NCBI GenBank assembly: GCA_016716335.1
Contig: JADJWN010000002.1
Location: 124,001-188,000, forward strand
Direction: 5' to 3'
Source: Saprospiraceae bacterium
Lineage (GTDB): Bacteria > Bacteroidota > Bacteroidia > Chitinophagales > Saprospiraceae
Length of the DNA stretch: 64,000 bases
Below are positions 27,022-35,762 of the stretch, piece after piece (within the stretch, counting starts at the first letter, position 1; each line of letters opens with the position of its first letter). A model generated the notes under the pieces. That model worked only from the letters and a program-made list of their open reading frames with translations, did not search any database and was not told the DNA's origin. The position numbers and the translations under genes were made by a program.

Positions 27022-27630
27022 CTATTTATCATTTTTGTCTATTAGTTCAAAAATCAGTTCTGTTAGCGTCTTTAGGTCACTTTCAATTGTTCCTTTCATA
27101 TACAGTTCGTAAACATTTTCGTTGTCTGGTGGGTTGAGATTTAGTGTCAAGCCTTTTTCTAATGCCAACAGTCTTAAAAATTCCCTTTGTGTCCGTCCGT
27201 TTCCTTCTCTGAAAGGGTGTAAATAATTGACGTTATCTAAAATTTCCGCTAGTTTCTCGGCAAGAAGTTTTTTATTTTCTTTCGGAATTATCTTGAAGTC
27301 GGCAATTAATTGGTCAATGTATCTGAAAGCATTGTCAAAGAGCGAAGTAGGGAAAAACTGTTTGCCTTCTTTGCAAATTTCAACTGTCCGCTTTTTGCCT
27401 GCCCAAACGTAAATATCCTGAAATAAATATCTGTGAATTTCAAAAAGGCTGTCAATGCCCTTTATTTTTATAGGTTTTTCGTAAAGTTCTTGAAGTCGTT
27501 TTGTTACTGCACCACTCTCAACAAAGAGCAAGACATCAGGGTCGGTAATGCCTTGTAAGTTCCTTAAAAGTCCTGTCTTAGGGTCAATGTAGGTAAAGTC
27601 AGGGTCAATGTATTTATAGGAATTAGACAT
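27022..27630 (-). CDS. Fic-domain AMP-transferase toxin
   Basis: 202 residues from ATG 27630 (MSNSYKYIDPDFTYIDPKTG). The Fic motif HPFREGNGRTQREF at about 140-153 has all catalytic residues (HPFx[D/E]GNGRxxR). Fic proteins AMPylate target hydroxyls such as those of topoisomerases. The protein lacks an internal SxxxE(G/N) inhibitory motif, consistent with a class I toxin whose antitoxin is separate, and such a gene overlaps its start by 8 bp. Single module in the array. Confidence 0.92.
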   Translation of the reverse strand: MSNSYKYIDPDFTYIDPKTGLLRNLQGITDPDVLLFVESGAVTKRLQELYEKPIKIKGIDSLFEIHRYLFQDIYVWAGKKRTVEICKEGKQFFPTSLFDNAFRYIDQLIADFKIIPKENKKLLAEKLAEILDNVNYLHPFREGNGRTQREFLRLLALEKGLTLNLNPPDNENVYELYMKGTIESDLKTLTELIFELIDKNDK

Positions 27631-27843
27631 AGGCTTTTTGTTTGGCAAGTGCCACAAGTTCTGATAGTGATATTTTTCCAGTCACATAGTCTCTTATGAT
27701 TTCAATACCTTTTGGTGTCGGTTTAAATCCTTCAAACATATTACTCCCCAAGGCATTTGCAGTGCTTTCAAGCGTTTTCAAGTCTGAAAACTTAACCCCA
27801 TTATTGTTAGATTGCTTCTGTCTATTTCTATTTTGTTGAACAT
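27623..27843 (-). pseudogene. Fic antitoxin, apparently frameshifted
   Basis: The 3' part in frame reads VKFSDLKTLESTANALGSNM, then FEGFKPTPKGIEIIRDYVTG and KISLSELVALAKQKAYV. SNMFEG fits the SxxxE(G/N) motif by which Fic antitoxins block ATP in the Fic active site. No ATG precedes it in that frame except the one within the motif (27739). A start MFNKIEIDRSNLTI at 27843 is one frame off and would join if one A were added near 27797-27806. So a 72-residue antitoxin broken by one base, or a base-call error. It overlaps the toxin start by 8 bp. Confidence 0.65.
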
Positions 27844-27920
27844 ATTTTTAACTCTTAATTCTTTCCAAATTTATAAAATATCCATGTCAATTCGTTTGAT
27901 TGTTGTCGTTTTAAAATGGC

Positions 27921-28277
27921 ATATAACGTCAGACTGTGAAAAAACTCCCCAGCCTGTTCAAAATTATCTTTACAAAGATAGGTTTAAAAACATAATCTTT
28001 TCATATATTTACAAAAATTATATATGTTGATATTGCGAGGACAGGACAGGCATCAGATGCAGTTTTAAAGTATTGGGGAAGGTATCTTGGAGGGCAATCC
28101 AGTGTTTTTTACAGAAGCATTTGTAACTTGAATTCAGACATAAATTTGTACAAAGAAAATTTCAAAACATCTTGCGAAAGGAATGCCGGGGAAAAACCCT
28201 GACATCTTTTTCAAAAGAAAAGATTGAGATTATTTCCGTTTGCCTGGCAGGAGATTACATAGGAACCGATGTTGGCG
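27921..28277 (-). repeat. Inter-module site S2 (A plus B composite)
   Basis: ATATAACGT, then CAGACTGTGAAAAAACT at 27930, the IS1182 left end through MLILRGQDRHQMQF followed by a stop, then repeat B to 28270, ending at GTTGGCGG. It is nearly identical to S3 over 340 bases. No gene inside. Confidence 0.8.
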
Positions 28278-28289
28278 GTAGTGTTACTT

Positions 28290-29387
28290 TCAGAAGTCGG
28301 CAAGTTCGTAGTTTGTGCTTCGTCCGCCTTGTTGCTCTTGGCGTAATATTCCCTTTTCAATTAAATCCTTAATGTCACGCAATGCAGTGTCGGTTGAACA
28401 TTTAGCAATCTTTGCCCACTTTGATGATTTCAGTTTTCCATCAAATCCGTCAAAAAGTTTGTTTAACACTAATCTTTGTCGTTCATTAAACTCAGTGTTT
28501 TCGTGAATTTTCCAAAACTCAGTTTTTCGTAATATTTGCTGCAGATTAGTCTCTGTTGCCAATAATGAGTTTCTAAGGCAATGTAAAAACCAGTTTAACC
28601 AATCTGTAATGTCGCCACTGCTGTGTTGAACCTTTTGCAAAATCTCATAATACTGTTTCCGTTCAATTAAAATTTGGCTTGACATACTATAATATCTTTC
28701 AGTTGTCTTGTCTGCACGGGCAAGCATTAAATCTGAAATTGCTCTTGCAATTCTTCCGTTTCCATCGTCAAATGGGTGTATGATAATAAACCAGAAATGA
28801 GCAATTGCAGATTTTAGAACCGGGTCAATAGGGGAGTTGGCATTAAACCATTTTAAAAACCTGTCCATTTCTTCTTTTACTCTGTTTGCAGGAACCGCTT
28901 CATAGTGAATTTTTTCTTTCCCCATTGCTCCTGAAACTATCTGCATCTCACCTGTTCGATAGCGTCCGACCTCTATCTTGTGCATTCCGCTGTGGCCTGT
29001 CGGGAATAGTGCCGAGTGCCAGCCAAACAGTCGTTTATTTGTCAAAGGTTTCTGATAGTTTTGAGTTGCATCAAGCATCATTTCAACAACCCCTTCAACG
29101 TTTCTATTTGTTGGAACAAGTCCGGCTATGTTAATACCAAGTCTTCTTGCAATTGATGAACGAACTTGGTCATAGTCGAGTTTTTCTCCTTCAATTTCAG
29201 ATGATTTGATTACGTCAAGCGTTAAAGTTGTAAGTGTAGCTTCTTCTTTTGTTGCAAAACCGAGTGTGTTCATCTGTCCGATAATCTTACCTTGCAAATT
29301 TCGGACTTCGCCAAATATGGCATTGATGGCGGTTTCCCGCCAAGTGAAGTCTGTCCAGTTTTTGTATTCGTAAATGTATTTAGCCAC
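28290..29387 (-). CDS. Fic-family protein with DUF4172 N-terminus and winged-helix C-terminus
   Basis: A GTG start at 29387 gives VAKYIYEYKNWTDFTWRETA, the usual N-terminus of DUF4172-Fic proteins (365 residues); the in-frame TTG at 29411 adds eight unlikely residues. The inhibitory motif SSEIEG (SxxxEG) near 70 marks a self-inhibited class II Fic. The catalytic motif HPFDDGNGRIAR is at about 205-216. The C-terminus (TDTALRDIKDLIEKGILRQE) is a winged helix for DNA or partner binding. Predicted AMPylase; target unknown. Confidence 0.92.
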   Translation of the reverse strand: MAKYIYEYKNWTDFTWRETAINAIFGEVRNLQGKIIGQMNTLGFATKEEATLTTLTLDVIKSSEIEGEKLDYDQVRSSIARRLGINIAGLVPTNRNVEGVVEMMLDATQNYQKPLTNKRLFGWHSALFPTGHSGMHKIEVGRYRTGEMQIVSGAMGKEKIHYEAVPANRVKEEMDRFLKWFNANSPIDPVLKSAIAHFWFIIIHPFDDGNGRIARAISDLMLARADKTTERYYSMSSQILIERKQYYEILQKVQHSSGDITDWLNWFLHCLRNSLLATETNLQQILRKTEFWKIHENTEFNERQRLVLNKLFDGFDGKLKSSKWAKIAKCSTDTALRDIKDLIEKGILRQEQQGGRSTNYELADF

Positions 29388-29532
29388 TTTTTCACACAGT
29401 TGTTGCGGCAAATATAAGCATTATTCTCCGCAAAAATGCGGTGAATGTTAAAATTATTCTCCGCAAGTCAAACCAATTTTAAGTCAGTTTTTCGAGTCGC
29501 CTGTTTAACACCAAGTGCTGGGAAAACATTAC

Positions 29533-29890
29533 CGCTAACGTCAGACTGTGAAAAAACTGCCCCGCCTGTCCAAAATTATCCTTACAAGGATAGGTCTTAA
29601 AATATAATCTTTTCATATATTTACAAAAATTATATATGTTGATTTTGAGAGGAGAAGACTGGCATCAGATGCAGTTTTAAAGTATTGGGGAAGGTATCTT
29701 GGAGGGCAATCCAGTGTTTTTTACAGAAGCATTTGTAACTTGAATTCAGACATAAATTTGTACAAAGAAAATTTCAAAACATCTTGCGAAAGGAATGCCG
29801 GGGAAAAACCCTGAGCATTCTTTTCAAAAGAAAAGATTGAGATTATTTCCGTTTGCCTGGCAGGAGATTACATAGGAACGGCTGTTATGC
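29533..29890 (-). repeat. Inter-module site S3 (A plus B composite)
   Basis: CCGCTAACGT then CAGACTGTGAAAAAACTGCC at 29542, the IS1182 left end with aborted start codons, then B to 29883 and GTTATGCGG. Together with S2 it is a near-identical 340-bp composite. No gene. Confidence 0.8.
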
Positions 29891-29911
29891 GGTCGGCTTT
29901 AATTTCTTCTT

Positions 29912-31153
29912 TCATTTGTCATAGTGAAAAGCAATTATTTCAAAATACGCTGTCTTATTTTTGTCCTGCGGTAAATGAAAGTGGTAGCTGAATGAAGTTT
30001 CTCCACGTTTCCCTACAAATTTTAGAAAATATGGATGTTTTTCAGCTTCACTCTTTATTATTTCAATTACGTTACTGAAGTCTTTGTTAGTAACAAAAAG
30101 AATTAAAGCTGCTTTTGAGTCCCTCCAAGTTAAATATCTGTCAAATAATTGTGTGATTGCTTTGTGAAATTCAGATGCCCCGTGCCAAAACTTACACTCT
30201 GCAACAAAGAGGTTGCTTCCGTCTTTGGAATATTTAAGAATTATGTCTGTTTTACCACCTTTGTTAAAAGTCTCTCCGGTTGCTGTTGTGCTGTCATAAC
30301 GTGTTTCCAAAACAAGTAAAAATTGGTCTCTAATTCCTTCTTCATCTTTTCCCTGATATGTTGAAGGTTTTTTCTCCATACTTTTTCCAAGGTCGTAAAT
30401 GACTTTTAAAATGTCGTCATACATTTCTTTAGCCATCATTGGTTCAGATGAGAATTCTTTGTTTTTAGAAACTGTAGGTTGAGGAATAATTTTTTTTCTT
30501 ATTGTAGGTGCGGTAAAAACTGATGTTGTGTCTTTATTTACTTTGACATTGATTGCTGCAAAAAAATCATTTTCTTGTAGATATTTATTCTTGGTCTGCT
30601 GAAATAAAGAATTAACTGTTCCTGGAAGTGAATTCATCCAACTTGTTACGACTTGATTGATGTTACTTAAATTAGCGAATGCTCGCCTTTGATAATCAAT
30701 TTTTGTTCTCTTAAATTCTTCAGGGTCTTTTTTATACAGTTTGAAACTAAATGAAACAGTATTATTTTGTTCATCAACATAAATTTCTGCGGATGTCATT
30801 GTCCAAGTGCTTGGTTGAACTTTGAACAAAACAGGAGAACCCGTAAAATTATATCTGATTGTAAAATTGAAAACTTCAGCCTGATATTTTTCTCTGAAAA
30901 ATCTATCTTCAAGCCATTCCTTTGAAACTGTCGGCTCGTCTATGGTTTCACTATTGTAGTCAATTGTTAATGGTTCAAGAGAATATTTCTCAATAAGATA
31001 ATTTTTATATTCTTCTTCATCAACTCCTAGTATATATTCTTTGCCTTTTCCTTCAATTTCGCTTTTAATTTTTTCGGTTAGTTGACGCGTAAAGTCAAAA
31101 CTACTGATTTCACAGAATGAATTAACTTTTGTAACGTAACCGTAATTTCTCAT
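29912..31153 (-). CDS. Unknown protein with a C-terminal PD-(D/E)XK nuclease-like domain
   Basis: 413 residues. The N-terminal 230 are of unknown fold, with a strand-rich part (NFTIRYNFTGSPVLFKVQPS). From about 265 on: DILKVIYDLGKSMEKKPSTY, EEGIRDQFLLVLETRYDSTT, then GGKTDIILKY and LFVAECKFWHG. The D...ExK pattern (TDI, then ECK 15 residues later) with an upstream conserved acidic helix is the core of restriction-endonuclease-like nucleases. It is the only gene in its module. Such a stand-alone gene is a candidate anti-phage or mobile-element nuclease; this is inference. The start MRNYGYVTKVN is the first ATG. Confidence 0.6.
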   Translation of the reverse strand: MRNYGYVTKVNSFCEISSFDFTRQLTEKIKSEIEGKGKEYILGVDEEEYKNYLIEKYSLEPLTIDYNSETIDEPTVSKEWLEDRFFREKYQAEVFNFTIRYNFTGSPVLFKVQPSTWTMTSAEIYVDEQNNTVSFSFKLYKKDPEEFKRTKIDYQRRAFANLSNINQVVTSWMNSLPGTVNSLFQQTKNKYLQENDFFAAINVKVNKDTTSVFTAPTIRKKIIPQPTVSKNKEFSSEPMMAKEMYDDILKVIYDLGKSMEKKPSTYQGKDEEGIRDQFLLVLETRYDSTTATGETFNKGGKTDIILKYSKDGSNLFVAECKFWHGASEFHKAITQLFDRYLTWRDSKAALILFVTNKDFSNVIEIIKSEAEKHPYFLKFVGKRGETSFSYHFHLPQDKNKTAYFEIIAFHYDK

Positions 31154-31200
31154 ACTTTATTAGTCTGTTTATCTTTTAAGGTGTTGTCATTTAAGCTGAC

Positions 31201-31581
31201 CGCTAACGGCAGACTGTGAAAAAACTCGCTCACCTGTCCAAAATTATCCTTACAAAGATAGGTTTAAAAATTTAATCTTTTCATATATTTACAAAAATTA
31301 TATATGTTGATTTTGCGAGGAAAGGACAGGCATCAGATGCAGTTTTATACCCTTGAAGACAGGATTGCTCCGGACAATCCTGTAAGATTTGTGGATGACT
31401 TTGTAGATAAAATAGAGCTACAAACGAAATTAACATTGTTGATGCCGAAAATTTTTCTTATTAGTTTACTCACTGCATAGCGAAAAGCCTGTCCGGCCTT
31501 TGTGGTAATTTATCTGATCGGGTGGGTGGGCTTTTCTCTATAATTTATCCCGGCCTAAGACGGGACGGCTTAATGTTAGCA
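31201..31581 (-). repeat. Inter-module site S4 (IS1182 left end 'A' plus repeat 'C')
   Basis: CGCTAACGG then CAGACTGTGAAAAAACTCGC (31210); the IS1182 left end runs to about codon 33 (FVDDFVDKIE), then joins a different right part, 'C' (31420-31574), ending GGCTTAAT-GTTAGCAGC. C contains the hairpin GAAAAGCC...GGCTTTTC, which can serve as terminator for the minus-strand genes. A 365-bp composite, repeated at S5. Confidence 0.8.
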
Positions 31582-31599
31582 GCTGTTTTTCTTCTTCTG

Positions 31600-32016
31600 C
31601 TAATTATTTTCCACGTATTTCTTGAAGTTGTCAAGAATAGATTGCCACCCTTGTTGTTGCATATCAACTGGGTTTTCACTTTCAGCATCAAAGATTATGG
31701 TTAGTTCGGTCTTGTCTTCACGCTCTTTGAAAGTTGCTTCAACAATACGGTTGTCGGTCATTGTAAAAGTGAATTTTTCACCGTCTTTAACTTCGTTGTA
31801 AATGGCTTCAAAGTCAAAACCAAAACTTCCGTCTTTTGCTTCCATTCTTGCCAAGTATTTTCCGCCAACTCTTATGTCGTTTGAAGCTGTCGGGCAGTGC
31901 CAACTTGGGTCAGCAAAGTTCCATCTGGTTATGTGTTCGGGTTTTGTATAATAGTCCCAAACTTTTTGTCTGTCAGCCGAAATAACGGCTTGAATTGTGA
32001 TTTTTGTTGTGTCCAT
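31600..32016 (-). CDS. SRPBCC/AHSA1-domain protein
   Basis: 138 residues of START-like AHSA1 fold: ITIQAVISADRQKVWDYYTK, PEHITRWNFADPSWHCPTAS, and VDMQQQGWQSILDNFKKYVE near the C-terminus. The family has a hydrophobic ligand cavity; ligands are generally unknown. It follows a second AHSA1 protein by 2 bp and an ArsR regulator, an often-seen trio in which ArsR controls the two. Confidence 0.9.
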   Translation of the reverse strand: MDTTKITIQAVISADRQKVWDYYTKPEHITRWNFADPSWHCPTASNDIRVGGKYLARMEAKDGSFGFDFEAIYNEVKDGEKFTFTMTDNRIVEATFKEREDKTELTIIFDAESENPVDMQQQGWQSILDNFKKYVENN

Positions 32017-32018
32017 TT

Positions 32019-32507
32019 TTATTTGATTTTTTTAAGTAATTCAGAAAGATTATCATGAGCCATAGATACCCCTTTGTCCATTCCCATTTTTATTACCATT
32101 TCCAATGCTTCCCTGTTTGGATATGTAGCGTCAACTATTACCAAAGTTCCGCTATTGGTTTGTAGGAATGTATTTTTCCAAGTGGCTACGGGCATGGTTT
32201 CATTTATATTTCCCTGTTCATCTGTAAAGGCATCAATGCCCGAAAAATATTTTTCAAAAACGATTTCCTTAAAAATCTGAACGGCTCCGTGACGTTCACC
32301 GTTGGGTCCTACCATATCATAAACCCATTTACCTTCGGGACGAAAGTCCATACGTTTTGTTTCGCATTTCCATGGTTTTGGTGCCCACCATTGGTCAAGC
32401 AATTCTTTTTCGGTATATGCCCGCCAAACTAATGAAACTGGGGCATTAAACTCTCGCTTTGCATGAAAAGTAAATTTGTCAAAGTTTGTTTTGATTTCTG
32501 TATTCAT
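32019..32507 (-). CDS. SRPBCC/AHSA1-domain protein
   Basis: 162 residues from MNTEIKTNFDKFTFHAKREF; the ATG overlaps the ArsR stop as ATGA, which decides the start over longer frames. AHSA1 blocks: FNAPVSLVWRAYTEKELLDQ, WWAPKPWKCET, NTFLQTNSGTLVIVDATYPN, GMDKGVSMAHDNLSELL. Middle gene of an ArsR-AHSA1-AHSA1 operon. Confidence 0.9.
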   Translation of the reverse strand: MNTEIKTNFDKFTFHAKREFNAPVSLVWRAYTEKELLDQWWAPKPWKCETKRMDFRPEGKWVYDMVGPNGERHGAVQIFKEIVFEKYFSGIDAFTDEQGNINETMPVATWKNTFLQTNSGTLVIVDATYPNREALEMVIKMGMDKGVSMAHDNLSELLKKIK

Positions 32508-32820
32508 CTGTTTGTTTTTAATTGTTTTAAAAGTTTGTCTAACTGACTGTGTCTGCCTTCCCAAATGTTTCGCACCATTTCAAGGTATTGGTCAATCTCT
32601 TTCATTTTTTGATTTCAAGTTGATAATAGATTTCTCGTCCCTGTTGTTTTTGTATTACCAATTCACATTCTGTCAAAACGCGTAAATGTTTTGAAATAGC
32701 CTGTCGGGTTACGTCAAAGTTCTCAGCTATGGCATTGGGTGTCAAAGCCTGTGTTGCAATGAGTGCAATAATTGCTCTTCGTGTCGGGTCTGCTAATGCT
32801 TGAAAAACATCTCTTTTCAT
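32504..32820 (-). CDS. ArsR-family winged-helix repressor (single-base frameshift)
   Basis: The first 72 codons encode the DNA-binding domain (DVFQALADPTRRAIIALIAT, FDVTRQAISKHLRVLTECEL, GREIYYQLEIKK) and stop at 32602. One frame over, MKEIDQYLEMVRNIWEGRHS, then QLDKLLKQLKTNR continues to 32504, the normal C-terminal helix of this subgroup. The junction is the A6 run at 32605-32610, so one A is probably missing. The stop overlaps the next ATG as ATGA. It lacks metal-binding cysteines, as is usual for ArsR proteins next to AHSA1 genes. Confidence 0.85.
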
Positions 32821-32953
32821 ATTATGTCAGTCTATTATGAAACTAATCGGTTGCAAATATACGCAACCTTTTGGTTTCTCAAAATATTTTTTTCGGAAAT
32901 TTTTGTCAGCAAAATGTCTTGGAATAGATTGGCGGGTTGTCCGATAAAATTAC

Positions 32954-33335
32954 CGCTAACGTCAGACTGTGAAAAAACTGCCCCGCCTGTTCAAAATTAT
33001 CCTTACAAGGATAGGTCTTAAAATATAATCTTTTCATATATTTAGAAAAAATTATATATGTTGATATTGCGAGGACAAGACAGGCATCAGATGCAGTTTT
33101 ATACCCTTGAAGACAGGATTGCTCCGGACAATCCTGTAAGATTTGTGGATGCCTTTGTAGATAAAATAGAGCTACAAACGAAATTAACATTGTTGATGCC
33201 GAATATTTGTCTTATTAGTTTACTTACTGCATAGCGAAAAGCCTGTCTGGCCTTTGTGGTTATTTACTTGATCAGGTGGGTGGGCTTTTCTCTATATTTT
33301 ATCCCGGCCTAAGACGGGACGGCTTAATGTTGGCT
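32954..33335 (-). repeat. Inter-module site S5 (A plus C composite)
   Basis: CCGCTAACGT then CAGACTGTGAAAAAACTGCC (32963), the IS1182 left end to about codon 33, then C (33170-33328) with the GAAAAGCC/GGCTTTTC hairpin, ending at GTTGGC. Near-identical to S4. The reading frames inside are remnants. Confidence 0.8.
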
Positions 33336-33368
33336 GTTCGCCCATTTTTATCACATTAAATCTATTAT

Positions 33369-33869
33369 TTATTTTAGACATCCACATTCTCCGTAAATTT
33401 CAAAATATTGGGAGTCGTCATCTGATTTTATCTTAATTGACCCTTTAAAAATTTGAGACGGTTTATATACACCGCCAAAATAATTACCATTATTTGAGAT
33501 TTCGCTTAAAGTCATTTCTATTTTATACTTGTTATTTTTAGACGACCAACTATGACTTTTATCATCTGCAAATCCTTCATTCATTTCGAATTCTTCTAAT
33601 TTACCATTTATTTTCATATACCCTTGTCCAGTTGAATTGTCAATCCACAAATAGCGACTTTTATTAAAATCATCCTCATTTATAGAAAAAAAACAAGTAG
33701 TGCAAGTTCCTTTTGGGATTGGTAAGGAGTCAATAATTTGCAAGTCCAATTTTTCTTGAATTGATTTTTTGTCCGAAATAATTATTGACTTATCGTTATT
33801 TGAATTTCTGTAACTAAAAACTGCTGCCAATAACATTATGATTATACCAATTAAAACTTTATTACTCAT
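33369..33869 (-). CDS. Membrane-anchored or exported protein of unknown function
   Basis: 166 residues; an N-terminal hydrophobic helix (VLIGIIIMLLAAVFSYRNS) without a lipobox cysteine, then a soluble domain with CTTCFF in the middle and a C-terminal CGC (EIYGECGCLK). The cysteines could pair or bind metal. No family recognised. Only gene of its module. Confidence 0.6.
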   Translation of the reverse strand: MSNKVLIGIIIMLLAAVFSYRNSNNDKSIIISDKKSIQEKLDLQIIDSLPIPKGTCTTCFFSINEDDFNKSRYLWIDNSTGQGYMKINGKLEEFEMNEGFADDKSHSWSSKNNKYKIEMTLSEISNNGNYFGGVYKPSQIFKGSIKIKSDDDSQYFEIYGECGCLK

Positions 33870-33933
33870 TTATAAGGTGTTTCTATTTTTCTATTTTATT
33901 CTGATTTCGTTTCTTTTGGGTGACAGTTAACGA

Positions 33934-35646
33934 CAGACTGTGAAAAAACTGCCCCGCCTGTCCAAAATTATCCTTACAAAGATAGGTTTTAAAATATAAT
34001 CTTTTCATATATTTACAAAAAATTATATATGTTGATATTGCGAGGACAAGACAGGCATCAGATGCAGTTTTATACCCTTGAAGACAGGATTGCTCCGGAC
34101 AATCCTGTAAGATTTGTGGATGCATTTGTAGATAAAATAGATCCGGATAAGCTGGGATTTGCAGTACGTACTGTCAAGACAGAAGGTCGTCCGGCGTATG
34201 AGTCAAAATTATTCCTAAAGATATACTTGTATGGCTATCTGAATGGTATCAGATCAAGCCGGAAGCTGGAGCGAGAGTGCGGACGCAATACCGAGCTGCA
34301 ATGGCTTACGGGCAATCTGCAGCCCAATTATCACAGCATTGCGGATTTTCGTAAGGATAATCCGAAAGCACTCAAAGGGTTGTTTAAACTCTTTGTATTG
34401 TTTCTAAAAGAAGCAGAGTTAGTAGCAGGAGAAGTAGTAGCCATAGATGGTGCCAAAGTCAGAGCGAGCAATAGTAAAAAGAATAATTACAGTCAGAAGA
34501 AAATAGAACGGCATTTGGCGTATATAGAAGAAAAGATGAACGAGTATCTGGAACAGTTAGAAGCCAATGATAAGCAGGAAGAGACAGAGAAAATCAATCA
34601 AATACAAGAGAAAATAGAAAGACTGAAAGTTAGCAAGATAAGGTATGAATATCTGGAAGGAGCATTGCAGCAAAGCGGCGACACCCAGCTATCTACAACG
34701 GATGCAGATGCCCGGGCTCTGCTGGTACAAGGGCAGGTAGTGGAAGTAAGCTACAATGTACAGGCGGCAGTGGATGAAAAGCATAAATTGGTAATAGGTA
34801 CCCAAACCATCAATCGCAACGACAGGAATGCACTGAGTGATATAGCGACAGAGAGCAAAGAAAATATGGGCTCCGAACAAATCACCGTATTGGCTGACAA
34901 AGGGTATCACAACGGGCGAGAGATCAGTAAGTGTACAGAAGCCGGCATTACGACGATAGTAGCCCCGTCAGAGATAGTCAACAGTAATGATAAAGGCACC
35001 ACACCGGAGTATCTGGTCGATAAGTTTAAGTATGATGAAAGCACCGATAGCTACACTTGTCCGCAAGGAGAGAAACTGGAGACCAAAGGCACGTGGCACA
35101 AAAAGACCAGAGACCGGGACAGCTACCAATACAAAAAATACCGTACACCTGCCTGTAAGACCTGTCCGGTAAAGCATTTGTGTACGGGCAGGGCCAAAGG
35201 AGGCAGAGAAATTGAAAGATCAGAATATGCCCCAGCCGTACAAGCCAACAATCAACGGTATAAAGAAAATACGGCACTGTACAGAAAACGACAAGAGATC
35301 AACGAGCACATATTTGGAACGATAAAACGAGGGTGGGGTTATGGACACACCAACCTGCGGGTACTGGAAAAAGTGAATGGGGAATATGCCCTGATAATGA
35401 CGGTATATAATATGAAGCGGAGCATGCATATTCTGGGTATGCCCGAAATTCTGGAAAAACTCAAAAACTGGAAACCGGACTACGAAAAGTAGTCAAATTT
35501 CCCCTAAAAAATCATTTTAGAGCATATGATGTATTACAGATGGTCACGATAAATATTTTGGTAGCATAAATAGCCCTAAAACGCATCTATCAGGAAGCCA
35601 TATAGAGAGCCATAGAAAGCAAAAAATTGAGTTTTTTCACAGCCTG
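33934..35646 (+). mobile_element. IS1182-family insertion sequence, copy 1 (intact)
   Basis: 1,713 bp bounded by inverted repeats CAGACTGTGAAAAAACT (33934) and AGTTTTTTCACAGCCTG (ends 35646). Contains one intact transposase gene. The left flank is GTTAACGA, i.e. it sits directly after a TAAC core, as do all other left ends in this array; the right flank CCGTTTCGC continues the attC-like arm. The flanks do not form an obvious target duplication here. Full-length source for the truncated 'A' repeats. Confidence 0.9.
34029..35492 (+). CDS. IS1182-family transposase
   Basis: 487 residues. N-terminal DUF772-type domain (MQFYTLEDRIAPDNPVRFVD, YESKLFLKIYLYGYLNGIRS, NYHSIADFRKDNPKALKGLF), then the DDE domain (VAIDGAKVRASNSKKNNYSQ; VLADKGYHNGREISKCTEAG), a zinc-like cluster C-x2-C-x4-C (YRTPACKTCPVKHLC) and IFGTIKRGWGYGHTNLRVLE. 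It catalyses cut-and-paste of this element; intact. Confidence 0.95.
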   Translation: MLILRGQDRHQMQFYTLEDRIAPDNPVRFVDAFVDKIDPDKLGFAVRTVKTEGRPAYESKLFLKIYLYGYLNGIRSSRKLERECGRNTELQWLTGNLQPNYHSIADFRKDNPKALKGLFKLFVLFLKEAELVAGEVVAIDGAKVRASNSKKNNYSQKKIERHLAYIEEKMNEYLEQLEANDKQEETEKINQIQEKIERLKVSKIRYEYLEGALQQSGDTQLSTTDADARALLVQGQVVEVSYNVQAAVDEKHKLVIGTQTINRNDRNALSDIATESKENMGSEQITVLADKGYHNGREISKCTEAGITTIVAPSEIVNSNDKGTTPEYLVDKFKYDESTDSYTCPQGEKLETKGTWHKKTRDRDSYQYKKYRTPACKTCPVKHLCTGRAKGGREIERSEYAPAVQANNQRYKENTALYRKRQEINEHIFGTIKRGWGYGHTNLRVLEKVNGEYALIMTVYNMKRSMHILGMPEILEKLKNWKPDYEK

Positions 35647-35762
35647 CCGTTTCGCAGCTTTGCGTAGTGGGGGACTTAGAAGTACGAACTGTCAACCTAC
35701 CACCAAAGCTGGTTAGAAGCACAAAGATAAAAATTTGCACGTCAGGCCCCATTACGCAAAGC
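35647..35762 (-). repeat. attC-like palindrome S6, interrupted by IS1182 and IS110 elements
   Basis: GCTTTGCGTAGTGGGG (35657-35672) is the inverted complement, 15 of 16, of CCCCATTACGCAAAGC (35747-35762). With the TAAC core left of IS1182 copy 1 (33928-33931) this makes the left and right arms of an attC-like site. The right arm stops at 35762, where sequence leading to the IS110 transposase begins. Confidence 0.6.

Noticed and set aside
32906..33190. Minus-strand open frames through the IS1182 left ends (also at 33883-34125)
   Set aside because: They recur only because the IS end is repeated, and they are antisense to the transposase start codons.
26655..33335. Treating the A+B and A+C composites as classical MITEs with two terminal inverted repeats
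   Set aside because: Only the left end has the IS1182 inverted repeat; the right ends stop flush at the GTTA core and lack it, so they are better seen as truncated IS fused to the rest of the recombination site.
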